Assembly: GCF_000702605.1 (NCBI RefSeq)
Contig: NZ_JNIR01000001.1
Span: 1,912,501-1,976,500, forward strand
Source: Exiguobacterium acetylicum DSM 20416
GTDB lineage: Bacteria > Bacillota > Bacilli > Exiguobacteriales > Exiguobacteriaceae
Length of the DNA stretch: 64,000 bases
Direction: 5' to 3'
The position numbers and the translations under genes are program-made. Positions 54,788 to 63,354 of the stretch are shown here, in pieces (position 1 is the first letter of the stretch; every line of letters starts with the position of its first letter). Under the pieces are notes generated by a model. The model was not told the origin of the DNA. It was given only the letters and a program-made list of their open reading frames with translations, and did no database searches.

Positions 54788-54825
54788 CAGACGAATCTGG
54801 AGTAATCCAGGTTCGTCTTTTTTTG
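54788..54825 (+). terminator. Terminator after ptsI
   Basis: AGACGAA-CTGG pairs with CCAG-TTCGTCT and ends in seven Ts. Confidence 0.88.
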
Positions 54826-54834
54826 TCCTGTTAA

Positions 54835-54880
54835 ACAAAAAAACAACGCCTCTTTCTAATAAGAAAGAAGACGTTGTTAA
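54835..54880 (-). terminator. Terminator after the DHA2 exporter gene
   Basis: AACAACG-C-TCTTTCT pairs with AGAAAGA-G-CGTTGTT on the minus strand, followed by a long T run. Confidence 0.85.
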
Positions 54881-54888
54881 AACGGTGG

Positions 54889-56406
54889 TTATTGAGCTTG
54901 TTTCTTCTTCGCTGGCGTTGCTTGTTCCGATAAAATCGGACGCTCGTTCCCCATCAAGAAGATAAAGATGACACCAAGCACTGCTGGAATCAGTGCCCAG
55001 AAATAGACGGTTGAGATCGATTCTGCAAGCGACGTCTTGATTGCTGTCGCGACTTCTGGTGGCATCTTCGCAAACGCATCAGCCGTTGGGAACTGTCCAC
55101 CCGACGGCACTCCGCCTTGAGGTAACCGATCGGAGACAGCCGATGTGAACGTCCGCGATTGGATGATTCCGAGGACTGTGACACCAAGCGTCATCCCGAT
55201 TGTCCGGAATGTCGAGCCCATCGAGGTCGCTGCGCCACGACGTTGCATCTCGATGCCATTGATACTCGCTAGATTCAACAGAGAGAAACTGAATCCAACA
55301 CCGAAGCCGAGAATGATCATATAAATCGTTACCGCTGTCCGCGATGTCTCAAGCGTCATCGTACTGAGGAGATAGACACCGAGTAAGAAAAAGACAGCCG
55401 AGACGATCATGATGTTGCGGAAACCGAACTTATTCGGCAATTGCCCGCCGAGCTGTGCCGAGACGACTGATGCAATCAGCATCGGCATCAGGATTAGACC
55501 AGAATTCGTCGCACTGCCACCAAAGACACCTTGCACGAAGATTGGAATGAATACACTGGCCGAGATAAAGACGAATCCGTAAAAGAACGCCACGCCTTGT
55601 GTTGCCGCAAATAAGCGACGGCGGAATAGACTGAACGTAATAACGGGATCCGCGGCCCGGCGTTCTGCGAACGCAAAAGCAACGAACGCGACAAGTGCTG
55701 CTCCGAACAGACCAAGAATTTGTGGCGAAGACCACGCATACTCTTTTCCACCCATTTCGAGCGCGAGTAAGAATAATACCAATCCGGCGACAAGCGTAAA
55801 GGCACCGACGTAGTCGATTTTCTGTGTCCGGTGCACCGGTGATTCCTGATAGAAGACCGTTACGAGACCAAGTGCAATCAAGCCGAGTGGGATATTGATA
55901 TAGAATACCCAGCGCCAGTCGAGGGAATCCGTCAATACGGCACCAAGCAACGGTCCGAAGATACTAGAGATTCCGAAGACCGCACCGAACAAGCCACTGA
56001 CCTTCCCCCGTTTTTCCGGTGGGAAGATATCAAAGATGATCGTAAAAGCAATCGGCATCAACGCCCCTCCACCGAGCCCTTGCAAGGCACGATACGCAGA
56101 CAATTCAATGATAGAATCCGCCATCCCACACAAGATACTCCCTACCATGAAGAGAAGCATCCCAAAGAGGAAGAAGCGTTTTCTTCCATACATATCACTC
56201 AGTTTACCGAAGATCGGCATTCCGGCAACGGTTGCAATCATGTAAGCAGATGTGACCCATGCGTACTGATCAAAACCATTCAGTTCGCTGACGATCGTTG
56301 GCATCGCTGTCGCAACGATCGTGTTATCCATTGCTGCGACTAAAATCCCAATCAATAATCCGATGACGACAGGTGTCGTATTCGTTTTTGTTGTAGTCGA
56401 AGACAT
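54889..56406 (-). CDS. DHA2-family MFS multidrug exporter
   Basis: The 505-residue protein has 14 predicted membrane helices, as in the DHA2 group. Motif A is GKLSDMYGRKRFF (about residues 67-79), motif B-like RALQGLGGGAL (about 106-116), and motif C-type GAVFGISSIFGPLLGAVL follows. It ends with a basic tail. Substrates are unknown, but relatives export dyes and antibiotics. ATG 56406 has AGGTGA upstream. A repeated operator lies just upstream, so it may be under a local MarR/TetR-type repressor not encoded next to it. Confidence 0.88.
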   Translation of the reverse strand: MSSTTTKTNTTPVVIGLLIGILVAAMDNTIVATAMPTIVSELNGFDQYAWVTSAYMIATVAGMPIFGKLSDMYGRKRFFLFGMLLFMVGSILCGMADSIIELSAYRALQGLGGGALMPIAFTIIFDIFPPEKRGKVSGLFGAVFGISSIFGPLLGAVLTDSLDWRWVFYINIPLGLIALGLVTVFYQESPVHRTQKIDYVGAFTLVAGLVLFLLALEMGGKEYAWSSPQILGLFGAALVAFVAFAFAERRAADPVITFSLFRRRLFAATQGVAFFYGFVFISASVFIPIFVQGVFGGSATNSGLILMPMLIASVVSAQLGGQLPNKFGFRNIMIVSAVFFLLGVYLLSTMTLETSRTAVTIYMIILGFGVGFSFSLLNLASINGIEMQRRGAATSMGSTFRTIGMTLGVTVLGIIQSRTFTSAVSDRLPQGGVPSGGQFPTADAFAKMPPEVATAIKTSLAESISTVYFWALIPAVLGVIFIFLMGNERPILSEQATPAKKKQAQ

Positions 56407-56431
56407 CGACTCACCTCATTTCTAAAAAAAT

Positions 56432-56457
56432 TAGCTAACTCTTATAATAGCTAACTC
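56432..56457 (-). promoter_or_regulatory. Direct-repeat operator upstream of DHA2 exporter
   Basis: TAGCTAACTC occurs at 56432-56441 and again at 56448-56457, separated by TTATAA. On the minus strand GAGTTAGCTA repeats, with a TATTAT element between. The spacing of 16 bases and the position about 25-50 bases before the start suggest repressor control. No regulator gene adjoins it. Confidence 0.55.
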
Positions 56458-56515
56458 ATTGTATCATCATATGTGCAAAATCTCATTATCAAATGTGCTC
56501 TACGATCGTTTCACA

Positions 56516-56552
56516 CAAAAAAGACGGATCGCCTATGACGATCCGTCGCTTT
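56516..56552 (-). terminator. Terminator after the IICBA glucose permease gene
   Basis: GACGGATCG pairs with CGATCCGTC over TCATAGG on the minus strand, followed by six Ts. Confidence 0.9.
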
Positions 56553-56558
56553 TCTTCT

Positions 56559-58670
56559 TTACTCTACACGATACGAAATTGCTTCTCCGGCTTCGACCGT
56601 CCGTCCGACATCAACATCAACTTTTCGATCCCCACTATTCGTGACGATGATTGGTGTCAGTAATGATGGTACGAGTGATCGTACTTGTTCAAGATCCACA
56701 TTGAGGAGTGGTGTCCCCGGTTCGACACGATCGCCGGCTTTCGCCAACGCCTCGAACCCTTTTCCTTCGAGTGACACCGTATCAATACCGATGTGAATCA
56801 AGATTTCATCTCCATTATCCGCAAGAATACCGATCGCGTGTTTCGTCGGGAAGAACGTCGTGATCTCACCAGAGACTGGAGAGACGACATATCCTTCCGT
56901 TGGTTCGATTGCATATCCGTCACCCATCATGCGACCGGAGAACACTTGGTCCGGTACATCATCGAGAGAACGAATGATACCGCTTAATGGTGCGACATAT
57001 CCATCTTCAGGCACGTAAGCCCCACCACGATCCCCAGCGAGTGGACCGGCATCTGCTGTACCAGCTCCAGAAGTCCGTGCTTCGTCTCCCGTTGGTACTT
57101 GTGGAATTGGATCGGCTTCTGGTGTCTCTTTCGGTTTATAATTTGGATCTTTCATGATATCTGCCATTTCGGTCTTGATTCCATCGGATTTCGGTCCAAA
57201 GATGGCCTGGACGTTATCTCCGACTTCAAGAACACCGGCAGCACCGAGCTCTTTCAAACGATCCTTGTTGACACCTGATTTATCATTAACCGTAATCCGT
57301 AAACGCGTGATACAAGCATCTAAATGTTTAATGTTTGATGGACCACCGAATGCTTGTAGAATTTCATACGGTAGATCGCCTGCTTTTGCCGTTGAGGTAG
57401 CGGCACCCTCTTTAATCGCTTCGCGTCCTGGAATCTTCAAATCAAACTTCGTAATGACGAAGCGGAATCCGAAGTAATAGATGACGGCGAAGACAAGACC
57501 GACTGGAATGACGAGCCACCACGAGGTTCGGTTCGGTAGAATCCCGAATAACGTGTAGTCAATCAATCCACCGGAGAACGTCATCCCGATCTTGACGTTC
57601 AGTAGATCCATGATCATGAATGAAAGACCTGCAAAGACAGCGTGAACGGCAAACAAGAGTGGTGCGACGAATACGAAGGAGAACTCGACTGGCTCCGTGA
57701 TACCAGTCAGGAAAGAAGTCAACGCCGCTGAGAAGTAGAGACCTTCGACGGCTTTACGACGATCTTTTGCGACCGTATGGTACATCGCAAGACAGGCTGC
57801 TGGCAGACCGAACATCATGAATGGGTATTTCCCGGTCATATATGTCCCTGCCGTGAATGGTACACCGTCCTTCAACTGTGCAAAGAAGATCCGCTGATCC
57901 CCATTAATGATCGTTCCTGCTTTATCCGTATATTCCCCGAACTGGAACCAGAAGCTTGAGTACCAGATATGGTGAAGACCAAACGGAATCAACGAACGTT
58001 CGACGAGTCCAAAGATAAAGGCAGACAACGGTTCGTTCGCTTCGATAATTGTTTTCGAGAATGTGTTGATTCCACTGCCGATCGGTGGCCAAATATACGA
58101 TAAGGCAAACCCGGCGACAAGACTGAATAAGGCAGTTGCAATTGGAACAAAACGTTTCCCTGCGAAGAATCCGAGGAAATCAGGCAGTTTGATTTTAAAG
58201 AATTTATTATAACTGTACGCTGCTATCAAACCGGCAATGATCCCTCCGAATACCCCCATTTGCAAGGTCGGTATCCCGAGGACCGTCGCATACGACAAGT
58301 CACTCGCCTTCTGTGCTTCCGTGATTTTTTCTGGTGTGATCTGTAAGAACGAACTGATGACCTTGTTCATGATCAAGAAACCGACGATCGCTGCTAGACC
58401 GGCAACTCCTTCCCCATTCGCAAGACCAATCGCGACCCCGACGGCAAACAGTAATCCGAGGTTCGCAAAGATGATATCACCCGCATCCTGCATGACTCGC
58501 CAGATGACGACTAGCGAATCGTTCTCGAGGAACGGTAAATATTGCGTCAAGTTCGGGTTTTGAAACGCTGTCCCGAACGCGAGCAATAACCCCGCTGCCG
58601 GTAAAATCGCTACCGGTAACATCAGGGCCTTACCGATCCGCTGTAAGACACCAAACACGTTTTTCCACAT
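56559..58670 (-). CDS. ptsG: PTS glucose permease, IICBA
   Basis: The 703-residue protein contains all three parts of a glucose PTS permease. The IIC membrane domain (about 1-410) has the [12 protein letters not shown] segment, the IIB domain (about 435-510) has the phospho-Cys in LDACITRLR, and the IIA domain (about 555-700) has phospho-His in [14 protein letters not shown]. It transports and phosphorylates glucose. It lies downstream of a second permease gene, after a terminator, so it is expressed separately or by read-through. Confidence 0.93.
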   Translation of the reverse strand: MWKNVFGVLQRIGKALMLPVAILPAAGLLLAFGTAFQNPNLTQYLPFLENDSLVVIWRVMQDAGDIIFANLGLLFAVGVAIGLANGEGVAGLAAIVGFLIMNKVISSFLQITPEKITEAQKASDLSYATVLGIPTLQMGVFGGIIAGLIAAYSYNKFFKIKLPDFLGFFAGKRFVPIATALFSLVAGFALSYIWPPIGSGINTFSKTIIEANEPLSAFIFGLVERSLIPFGLHHIWYSSFWFQFGEYTDKAGTIINGDQRIFFAQLKDGVPFTAGTYMTGKYPFMMFGLPAACLAMYHTVAKDRRKAVEGLYFSAALTSFLTGITEPVEFSFVFVAPLLFAVHAVFAGLSFMIMDLLNVKIGMTFSGGLIDYTLFGILPNRTSWWLVIPVGLVFAVIYYFGFRFVITKFDLKIPGREAIKEGAATSTAKAGDLPYEILQAFGGPSNIKHLDACITRLRITVNDKSGVNKDRLKELGAAGVLEVGDNVQAIFGPKSDGIKTEMADIMKDPNYKPKETPEADPIPQVPTGDEARTSGAGTADAGPLAGDRGGAYVPEDGYVAPLSGIIRSLDDVPDQVFSGRMMGDGYAIEPTEGYVVSPVSGEITTFFPTKHAIGILADNGDEILIHIGIDTVSLEGKGFEALAKAGDRVEPGTPLLNVDLEQVRSLVPSLLTPIIVTNSGDRKVDVDVGRTVEAGEAISYRVE

Positions 58671-58756
58671 GCGTATATTCCCTCCTTTTTTTAAACAAAC
58701 TACTTAATTCATACCCTAAAATATTCTAGCGCAAAACGATTCTAAAAGATTTTTCC

Positions 58757-58793
58757 AAAAAAAATGAGCCCTTCCGCAGAAGGACTCACTTTA
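58757..58793 (-). terminator. Terminator after the IICB permease gene
   Basis: GTGAGTCCTTC pairs with GAAGGGCTCAT over TGCG on the minus strand, followed by eight Ts. Confidence 0.9.
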
Positions 58794-58799
58794 AAAACA

Positions 58800-60323
58800 T
58801 CAGACTGTTTTTTCTTGTTTACGTGATGCGATGACGGCTTGAATTTCAGACTTGATGTTGTCTGATTTCGGTCCGTAGATCGCTTGAACGTTGTTACCAA
58901 CTTCAAGGACACCAGCAGCACCTAATTTTTTCAACTCATCTTTGTTGACTTTCGATTTGTCGAGAACTTCGACACGAAGACGTGTGATACATGCATCCAA
59001 GTGTTTGATGTTCGACTCTGAACCGAGTGCATCAAGGATACCTTCAGCGAGTTCAGAACCTTGAGCAGATGAAGTCTCTTGCGCTGCATCTTCACGACCT
59101 GGAGTTTTCAGGTTGAACTTGCGGATTGCGAAACGGAATCCAACATAGTAGATGACAGAGAGTGCAAGACCGACGACGATGACGAGCCACCACTGCGTGC
59201 GTCCTGGAAGAACACCGAAGAGAAGGAAGTCAATCAAACCACCAGAGAATGTCATACCGATCTTAACGTTCAACAATTGCATCGTCATGAACGAGAGACC
59301 TGCGAAGACTGCGTGAACTGCGAACAAGATTGGAGCAACGAACAAGAACGCGAATTCGATTGGCTCTGTGATACCTGTCAAGAATGCTGTAAGTGCTGCT
59401 GATCCAAGAAGACCACCAACGACTGCGCGGCGCTCAGGACGAGCTTCGTGGTACATAGCAAGAGCTGCCGCTGGAAGACCGAACATCATGAACGGGAATT
59501 TACCAGTCATGAACGTACCAGCAGTCAATTCAACGTTATCTTTCAATTGAGCGAAGAAGATCGCTTGGTCACCACGAACGACATCACCTGCTGCATTCGT
59601 GTACGAACCGAATTCGAACCAGAATGGTGCATAGAAGATGTGGTGAAGACCGAATGGAATCAACGAACGTTCGATGAGACCGAAGACGAATGCTGCGAGT
59701 GTTGGGTTTTTCTCCATCATGAAGTGGGAGAATGTGTTCAATCCGTCCTGAGCGAACGGCCAAACGAATACAAGTACAAGACCTGCGAACAATGAAACGA
59801 CAGCAGTAACGATTGGAACGAAACGTTTACCAGCAAAGAATCCGAGGAACTGTGGCAATTCGAGATTATGGTACTTCCCATACGCCCAAGCTGCGATCAG
59901 ACCGATGATGATACCACCGAATACCCCAGTTTGAAGTGTTGGGATACCGAGTACGTTTGCATACCCTTGACCGTTAGCAACCATTTCTGGTGTAACGCCG
60001 AGCCAAACGCTCATTGTTTTGTTCATGATCAAGAATCCGACGATTGCCGCAAGTCCGGCTGCGCCGTCCCCTGCAAGACCAATCGCGACACCGACCGCGA
60101 ATAAGAGTGCTAAGTTACCGAAGATGATATCCCCGGCTGCTTCCATCAATTTTGCAACCTTGATGATTGCATCATTTTTCAAGAACTCGAGTTTTGACGT
60201 CAAGTTCGGATTTTGCATCGCGTTACCGAATCCGAGTAGGATACCGGCAGCTGGCAAAATCGCTACAGGAAGCATCAACGCTTTACCGACACGTTGAAGA
60301 ACAGCAAAAATCTGTTTGAACAT
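58800..60323 (-). CDS. PTS glucose-type permease, IICB only
   Basis: The 507-residue protein resembles PtsG closely in its IIC domain (same [15 protein letters not shown] segment) and has a IIB domain with phospho-Cys in LDACITRLR, but it ends after IIB and lacks IIA. It must therefore take phosphate from a separate IIA, for instance that of the adjacent PtsG. It is the first gene behind the GlcT antiterminator target, so it is probably the main glucose-induced permease. AAGGAGGAAA precedes the ATG. Confidence 0.92.
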   Translation of the reverse strand: MFKQIFAVLQRVGKALMLPVAILPAAGILLGFGNAMQNPNLTSKLEFLKNDAIIKVAKLMEAAGDIIFGNLALLFAVGVAIGLAGDGAAGLAAIVGFLIMNKTMSVWLGVTPEMVANGQGYANVLGIPTLQTGVFGGIIIGLIAAWAYGKYHNLELPQFLGFFAGKRFVPIVTAVVSLFAGLVLVFVWPFAQDGLNTFSHFMMEKNPTLAAFVFGLIERSLIPFGLHHIFYAPFWFEFGSYTNAAGDVVRGDQAIFFAQLKDNVELTAGTFMTGKFPFMMFGLPAAALAMYHEARPERRAVVGGLLGSAALTAFLTGITEPIEFAFLFVAPILFAVHAVFAGLSFMTMQLLNVKIGMTFSGGLIDFLLFGVLPGRTQWWLVIVVGLALSVIYYVGFRFAIRKFNLKTPGREDAAQETSSAQGSELAEGILDALGSESNIKHLDACITRLRVEVLDKSKVNKDELKKLGAAGVLEVGNNVQAIYGPKSDNIKSEIQAVIASRKQEKTV

Positions 60324-60384
60324 GTGTGTTTCCTCCTTTTCCTGTTAAGAGCGAAGTATGATGAATAATGCCAATGATTGAGAC

Positions 60385-60416
60385 GAAAAAAGTCAGACAT
60401 CTGACCGTTTTTTTTA
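60385..60416. terminator. Second terminator-like hairpin in the ptsG leader
   Basis: GTCAG and CTGAC pair over ATGT, inside a palindrome TCAGACATCTGA, with T runs on both strands. On the minus strand it lies after the RAT terminator and before the permease gene. Its stem is short and may be weak. Confidence 0.5.
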
Positions 60417-60419
60417 CAG

Positions 60420-60516
60420 AAAAAAATCAGGCACGAGCGGATTGTAGACAATAGACTTATCCCGTTGAATAACGGAAATAAAGCTTCTTGCCCGACATCC
60501 CACTCATGCCTGATCG
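60420..60516 (-). terminator. GlcT-controlled terminator of the glucose permease leader
   Basis: ATCAGGCA-GAG-GG pairs with CC-CTC-TGCCTGAT (60420-60516) on the minus strand, ending in a T run. The loop is long. Its upstream arm overlaps the RAT sequence, so GlcT binding to RAT would prevent termination. Confidence 0.8.
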
Positions 60517-60530
60517 TATCAGTAACACGT
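60501..60530 (-). promoter_or_regulatory. RAT antiterminator target for GlcT
   Basis: The 30-base minus-strand stretch starts ACGTGTTACTGAT and ends ATCAGGCATGAGTG, matching the RAT target of the Bacillus subtilis ptsG leader. It sits 11 bases after the glcT stop. Unphosphorylated GlcT would bind it when glucose is present. Confidence 0.85.
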
Positions 60531-60541
60531 AGTCCGTGCGG

Positions 60542-61399
60542 TCATTTACCTGAATCGTACTGCACTAAGCGTTGCAGATGCATCGTAAGATACGTCGCCT
60601 CACCGCGCGGTACCGCTTTCTTCAACTGACGTTCCATGATGGACATCAGCTCCCAAGCAGTATCATAGCATAGCGGATATTCTTCACGCAATAGCTTTTC
60701 TACTTTTTCTGGAGCCTCTAGATACTCCCCATTGGAAACCCTTTCAATCGCTGAACGAAGGTGCCGAATCAGACGCTTGTAATCAAGCGATTTTCGGTCG
60801 ATTTTAATCTCCAGTCGCTGCTCGATATGACTAGCGATTAAACCGACGAGCTGATGATGGCGGTTGACTTCGAGTACGTCTTTGAAGTTCGTCGCTGAAT
60901 GAATATGAAGTGCGATGAATCCTGTCTCCGCTGGAGGCAAGTAAAAATTCATCTCAGCACTGATGAACTCGACGATTTCTTCTGCAAGCGCGTACTCTTC
61001 TGGATACAGGGCTTCCGTTTCGGCAAGAAACGGATTCGTGACTTCCATTCCTTGTTCTAGTCGCTTGAACGTAAACGTCAAATGATCCGTCAATCCGATA
61101 TGGATATGTTCGTCGACCTTTTTTCCGAAGCGTGTCTCAATCATCGAGACGATCTCATTCATCAGCGCGATGAAATTTTCATCGAGGTGACCGACGAGCG
61201 CCTTATATTGATCCTGTTCTTCTTTATCCTTCAACGTGTAGACTTTTTCCAACTTGTCGAGATCTGTCAGTTGATCGCCTGGCTTCCGACCGAAGCCAAT
61301 CCCTTTTGCGAGGATAATGACTTCCTGATTCGCACCAGTCGAACAAATGACGACATTATTATTCAATACCTTGATAACGTGGTACATTTGTTTATCCAT
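60542..61399 (-). CDS. glcT: BglG/SacY-family antiterminator GlcT
   Basis: The 285-residue protein has an N-terminal RNA-binding CAT domain (residues 1-60, YHVIKVLNNNVVICS, GKGIGFGRKPGD-like) and two PTS regulation domains (about 65-165 and 175-280) with phosphorylatable His residues (HIHIGLTDH; HLRSAIERV). Glucose uptake lowers its phosphorylation and turns on antitermination. The RAT site lies 11 bases past its stop, so it may read through into the permease genes or the leader promoter lies in its 3' end. Confidence 0.92.
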   Translation of the reverse strand: MDKQMYHVIKVLNNNVVICSTGANQEVIILAKGIGFGRKPGDQLTDLDKLEKVYTLKDKEEQDQYKALVGHLDENFIALMNEIVSMIETRFGKKVDEHIHIGLTDHLTFTFKRLEQGMEVTNPFLAETEALYPEEYALAEEIVEFISAEMNFYLPPAETGFIALHIHSATNFKDVLEVNRHHQLVGLIASHIEQRLEIKIDRKSLDYKRLIRHLRSAIERVSNGEYLEAPEKVEKLLREEYPLCYDTAWELMSIMERQLKKAVPRGEATYLTMHLQRLVQYDSGK

Positions 61400-61473
61400 T
61401 CGCTCTCAACCCAATCTGCTCTTACACATTTATTTAAAGACATTGTTTTTATTATAACGGTTTTTCAGACACG

Positions 61474-61501
61474 AAAAAAGCCTACTTACTCAAGTAGACT
61501 T
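61474..61501 (-). terminator. Terminator after yuiB
   Basis: AG-CTACTT pairs with AAGTAG-CT over GAGT on the minus strand, followed by six Ts. It also overlaps the stop of the yuiB-like gene. Confidence 0.75.
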
Positions 61502-61818
61502 TAAAACATTTGGTAACCGCTCTTACGCAAGAAGCGAATCGATAGACCGGCGATGATGATTCCGGCAAGACCAGCCGCGAACATCGTGATATCCGCTGTC
61601 TGTAGACCAGCAATCCGGTCCCCAAGATTCGGAATCGCTTCACGAGCATTCGTGAAGTATTCGAGCGTCGATTGGTTGTCGATCATCATGATGATGATGA
61701 CCGGATAGAGTACGAGCATCACCCATGTACTCCGCAACAACATGTTTAAGATGAATCCGATACTGAAGAACATGACGAGATAAAGCACACTCCCGATCAC
61801 GGCTTGAATGATATGCAT
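61501..61818 (-). CDS. yuiB: YuiB-like membrane protein
   Basis: The 105-residue protein has three membrane segments (about residues 5-30, 35-50 and 75-95). MHIIQAVIGSVLYLVMFFSIG followed by FILNMLLRSTW matches YuiB of Bacillus subtilis, which also sits near the NDH-2 gene yumB. ATG 61818 has AAAGGGGG upstream; a longer frame is unlikely. Function is unknown. The conserved gene order suggests a link to the respiratory gene upstream. Confidence 0.75.
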   Translation of the reverse strand: MHIIQAVIGSVLYLVMFFSIGFILNMLLRSTWVMLVLYPVIIIMMIDNQSTLEYFTNAREAIPNLGDRIAGLQTADITMFAAGLAGIIIAGLSIRFLRKSGYQMF

Positions 61819-61854
61819 ACTGTTCCCCCTTTGAATCTCTTCTAGTATAACCGA

Positions 61855-61890
61855 CAAAAAAGGCAAATGCACGAGTGTACATTTGCCTAA
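61855..61890 (-). terminator. Terminator after the NDH-2 gene
   Basis: GGCAAATG pairs with CATTTGCC on the minus strand, followed by six Ts. It lies between the NDH-2 and yuiB-like genes. Confidence 0.85.
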
Positions 61891-61899
61891 AACGTGAAC

Positions 61900-63111
61900 T
61901 TAGAACTTCCCTTTTTTGATCGCAAGACCAAGTTTTTTCAGTTCGAAGAAGTGTTTGTTGTCGATGACTTTTTTCATGAACGATGCGTTACGGCCGTAGA
62001 TCTTCTTACCGAAGACCATGCCGATACCGTCTTTATGACCAAGTGAAGCGACCGTTCCTTTGTTCTCGTACGTGAACGTCGATGTTTGACGACCAGCGAT
62101 GAGTGCTGCGATGTTCTCAGCGACTTTGTGTGCTTGTTGTGTCGCGATTTGTGCAGTTGGTGGGTACGGACGGTTCGAACTTGGATCCATGACTGCTGAA
62201 CAGTCACCGATCATGAAGACGTTGTCGTGTCCTGGAACACGGAGATCTTCTTCGACGACGACACGGTTACGCATTGCTTCGAAACCAGATGCTGCAACGA
62301 CAGGGTTACCGCTGACGCCACCTGTCCAGATGATCGTGTTCGCTTCGATTGTTTCAGTTGTGTCGCCTTGAAGCGGACCGAATGTGACACTTCCTGGTCC
62401 ACATTCCTTGATGCCGTTACCGAGTTTGAACTCGATACCTTGACGCTCGAGCCATTTGTGTGCGTAGTTGACGAGATCTGCATCGAATCCTGGAAGGACT
62501 GTCGGTGCTGCCTCGATGTTGACGACACGAACGAGTTCGCGTGGGATATCATATTGTTTGCACAGTTCTGGAATACGGTTGACGAGTTCACCCATGAACT
62601 CGATTCCTGTGAATCCAGCACCACCAACAACGATCGTCAAGAGTGAACGATCTTGTGATCCTGTTGTTTTGTACTGTGCGAATGAGTAATCGATATGTTC
62701 CTTGATTTTACGGACGCTGTTCAACGAGCTGATTGTCAGCGCGTGTTCCTTCAATCCTTTGATACCGAATGTTTCAGGAACGCCACCGAGAGCAACGACA
62801 ACGTAATCATAAGGGACTGTTCCGCCATCTTGTAAGAGAACCGTTTTAGCAGCCGTATCGACTTTCTCAACGATACCTTTGACGAGTTTGACGCGTGACG
62901 GGTTGATGACATCATTGATGTAGATGCGCGCTTGCTCCGCAGACATCGTACCTGCAGCTGGTTCGTGCAACCAAGTTGTTTGGTAATGATAGTCGTGTTT
63001 GTTGATCAGCGTGATGTTCGCTTGATCGACGCCTAGTTTCTTTTGAAGGTTGACTGCTGTGATCAATCCACCGTAGCCCGCTCCAAGAATAACAATGTTA
63101 GGTGTGTTCAT
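61900..63111 (-). CDS. yumB: Type II NADH dehydrogenase (YumB-like)
   Basis: The 403-residue flavoenzyme is a non-proton-pumping NADH:quinone reductase. The first Rossmann motif is ILGAGYGGLI (residues 6-15, FAD), the second VVGGAGFTGIEFMGEL (NADH), and the late MIGDCSAVMDPSS is the FAD-closing segment. The C-terminal Lys-rich end likely binds the membrane. ATG 63111 has AAGGAG upstream. A Rex-type operator lies just upstream, fitting control by the NADH/NAD ratio. Confidence 0.92.
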   Translation of the reverse strand: MNTPNIVILGAGYGGLITAVNLQKKLGVDQANITLINKHDYHYQTTWLHEPAAGTMSAEQARIYINDVINPSRVKLVKGIVEKVDTAAKTVLLQDGGTVPYDYVVVALGGVPETFGIKGLKEHALTISSLNSVRKIKEHIDYSFAQYKTTGSQDRSLLTIVVGGAGFTGIEFMGELVNRIPELCKQYDIPRELVRVVNIEAAPTVLPGFDADLVNYAHKWLERQGIEFKLGNGIKECGPGSVTFGPLQGDTTETIEANTIIWTGGVSGNPVVAASGFEAMRNRVVVEEDLRVPGHDNVFMIGDCSAVMDPSSNRPYPPTAQIATQQAHKVAENIAALIAGRQTSTFTYENKGTVASLGHKDGIGMVFGKKIYGRNASFMKKVIDNKHFFELKKLGLAIKKGKF

Positions 63112-63142
63112 GTTCTGATACTCCTTACGAATCGTAGTTTTG

Positions 63143-63160
63143 TTGTGATTTTCTTCACAT
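63143..63160 (-). promoter_or_regulatory. Rex-type operator upstream of NDH-2
   Basis: TTGTGA, six bases, TCACAT matches the Rex pattern TTGTGA-N6-TCACAA at all but the last base. It lies about 30-50 bases ahead of the start. Rex derepresses such genes when NADH rises. Confidence 0.65.
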
Positions 63161-63294
63161 TCAATTACAGACGAATGCTCAAAAATTTTGTTCAAATAAT
63201 GTTCACATGTCTATAAGCCTATTGAAACACTTTTTAGGAATGATTGCAAAAGAAAAATGTCATTTCCCTTAAAAAAATGTGAGATGTCCCGCAC

Positions 63295-63325
63295 TTGCAC
63301 CCTAACCCCCTACTTCCTATATAAT
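63295..63325 (+). promoter_or_regulatory. yumC promoter candidate
   Basis: TTGCAC, 19 bases, TATAAT lies about 30 bases before the yumC start. The -10 is consensus; the spacer is longer than ideal. The rest of 63161-63294 is AT-rich without an assignable feature. Confidence 0.5.
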
Positions 63326-63354
63326 AGACCTATCCAACGCTAGGAGGGAATCAG

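Noticed and set aside
58671-58756. A second RAT or cre site in front of the IICBA permease
   Set aside because: No RAT-like sequence was found, and the best cre-like match (near GAATCGTTTTGCG) misses key positions.
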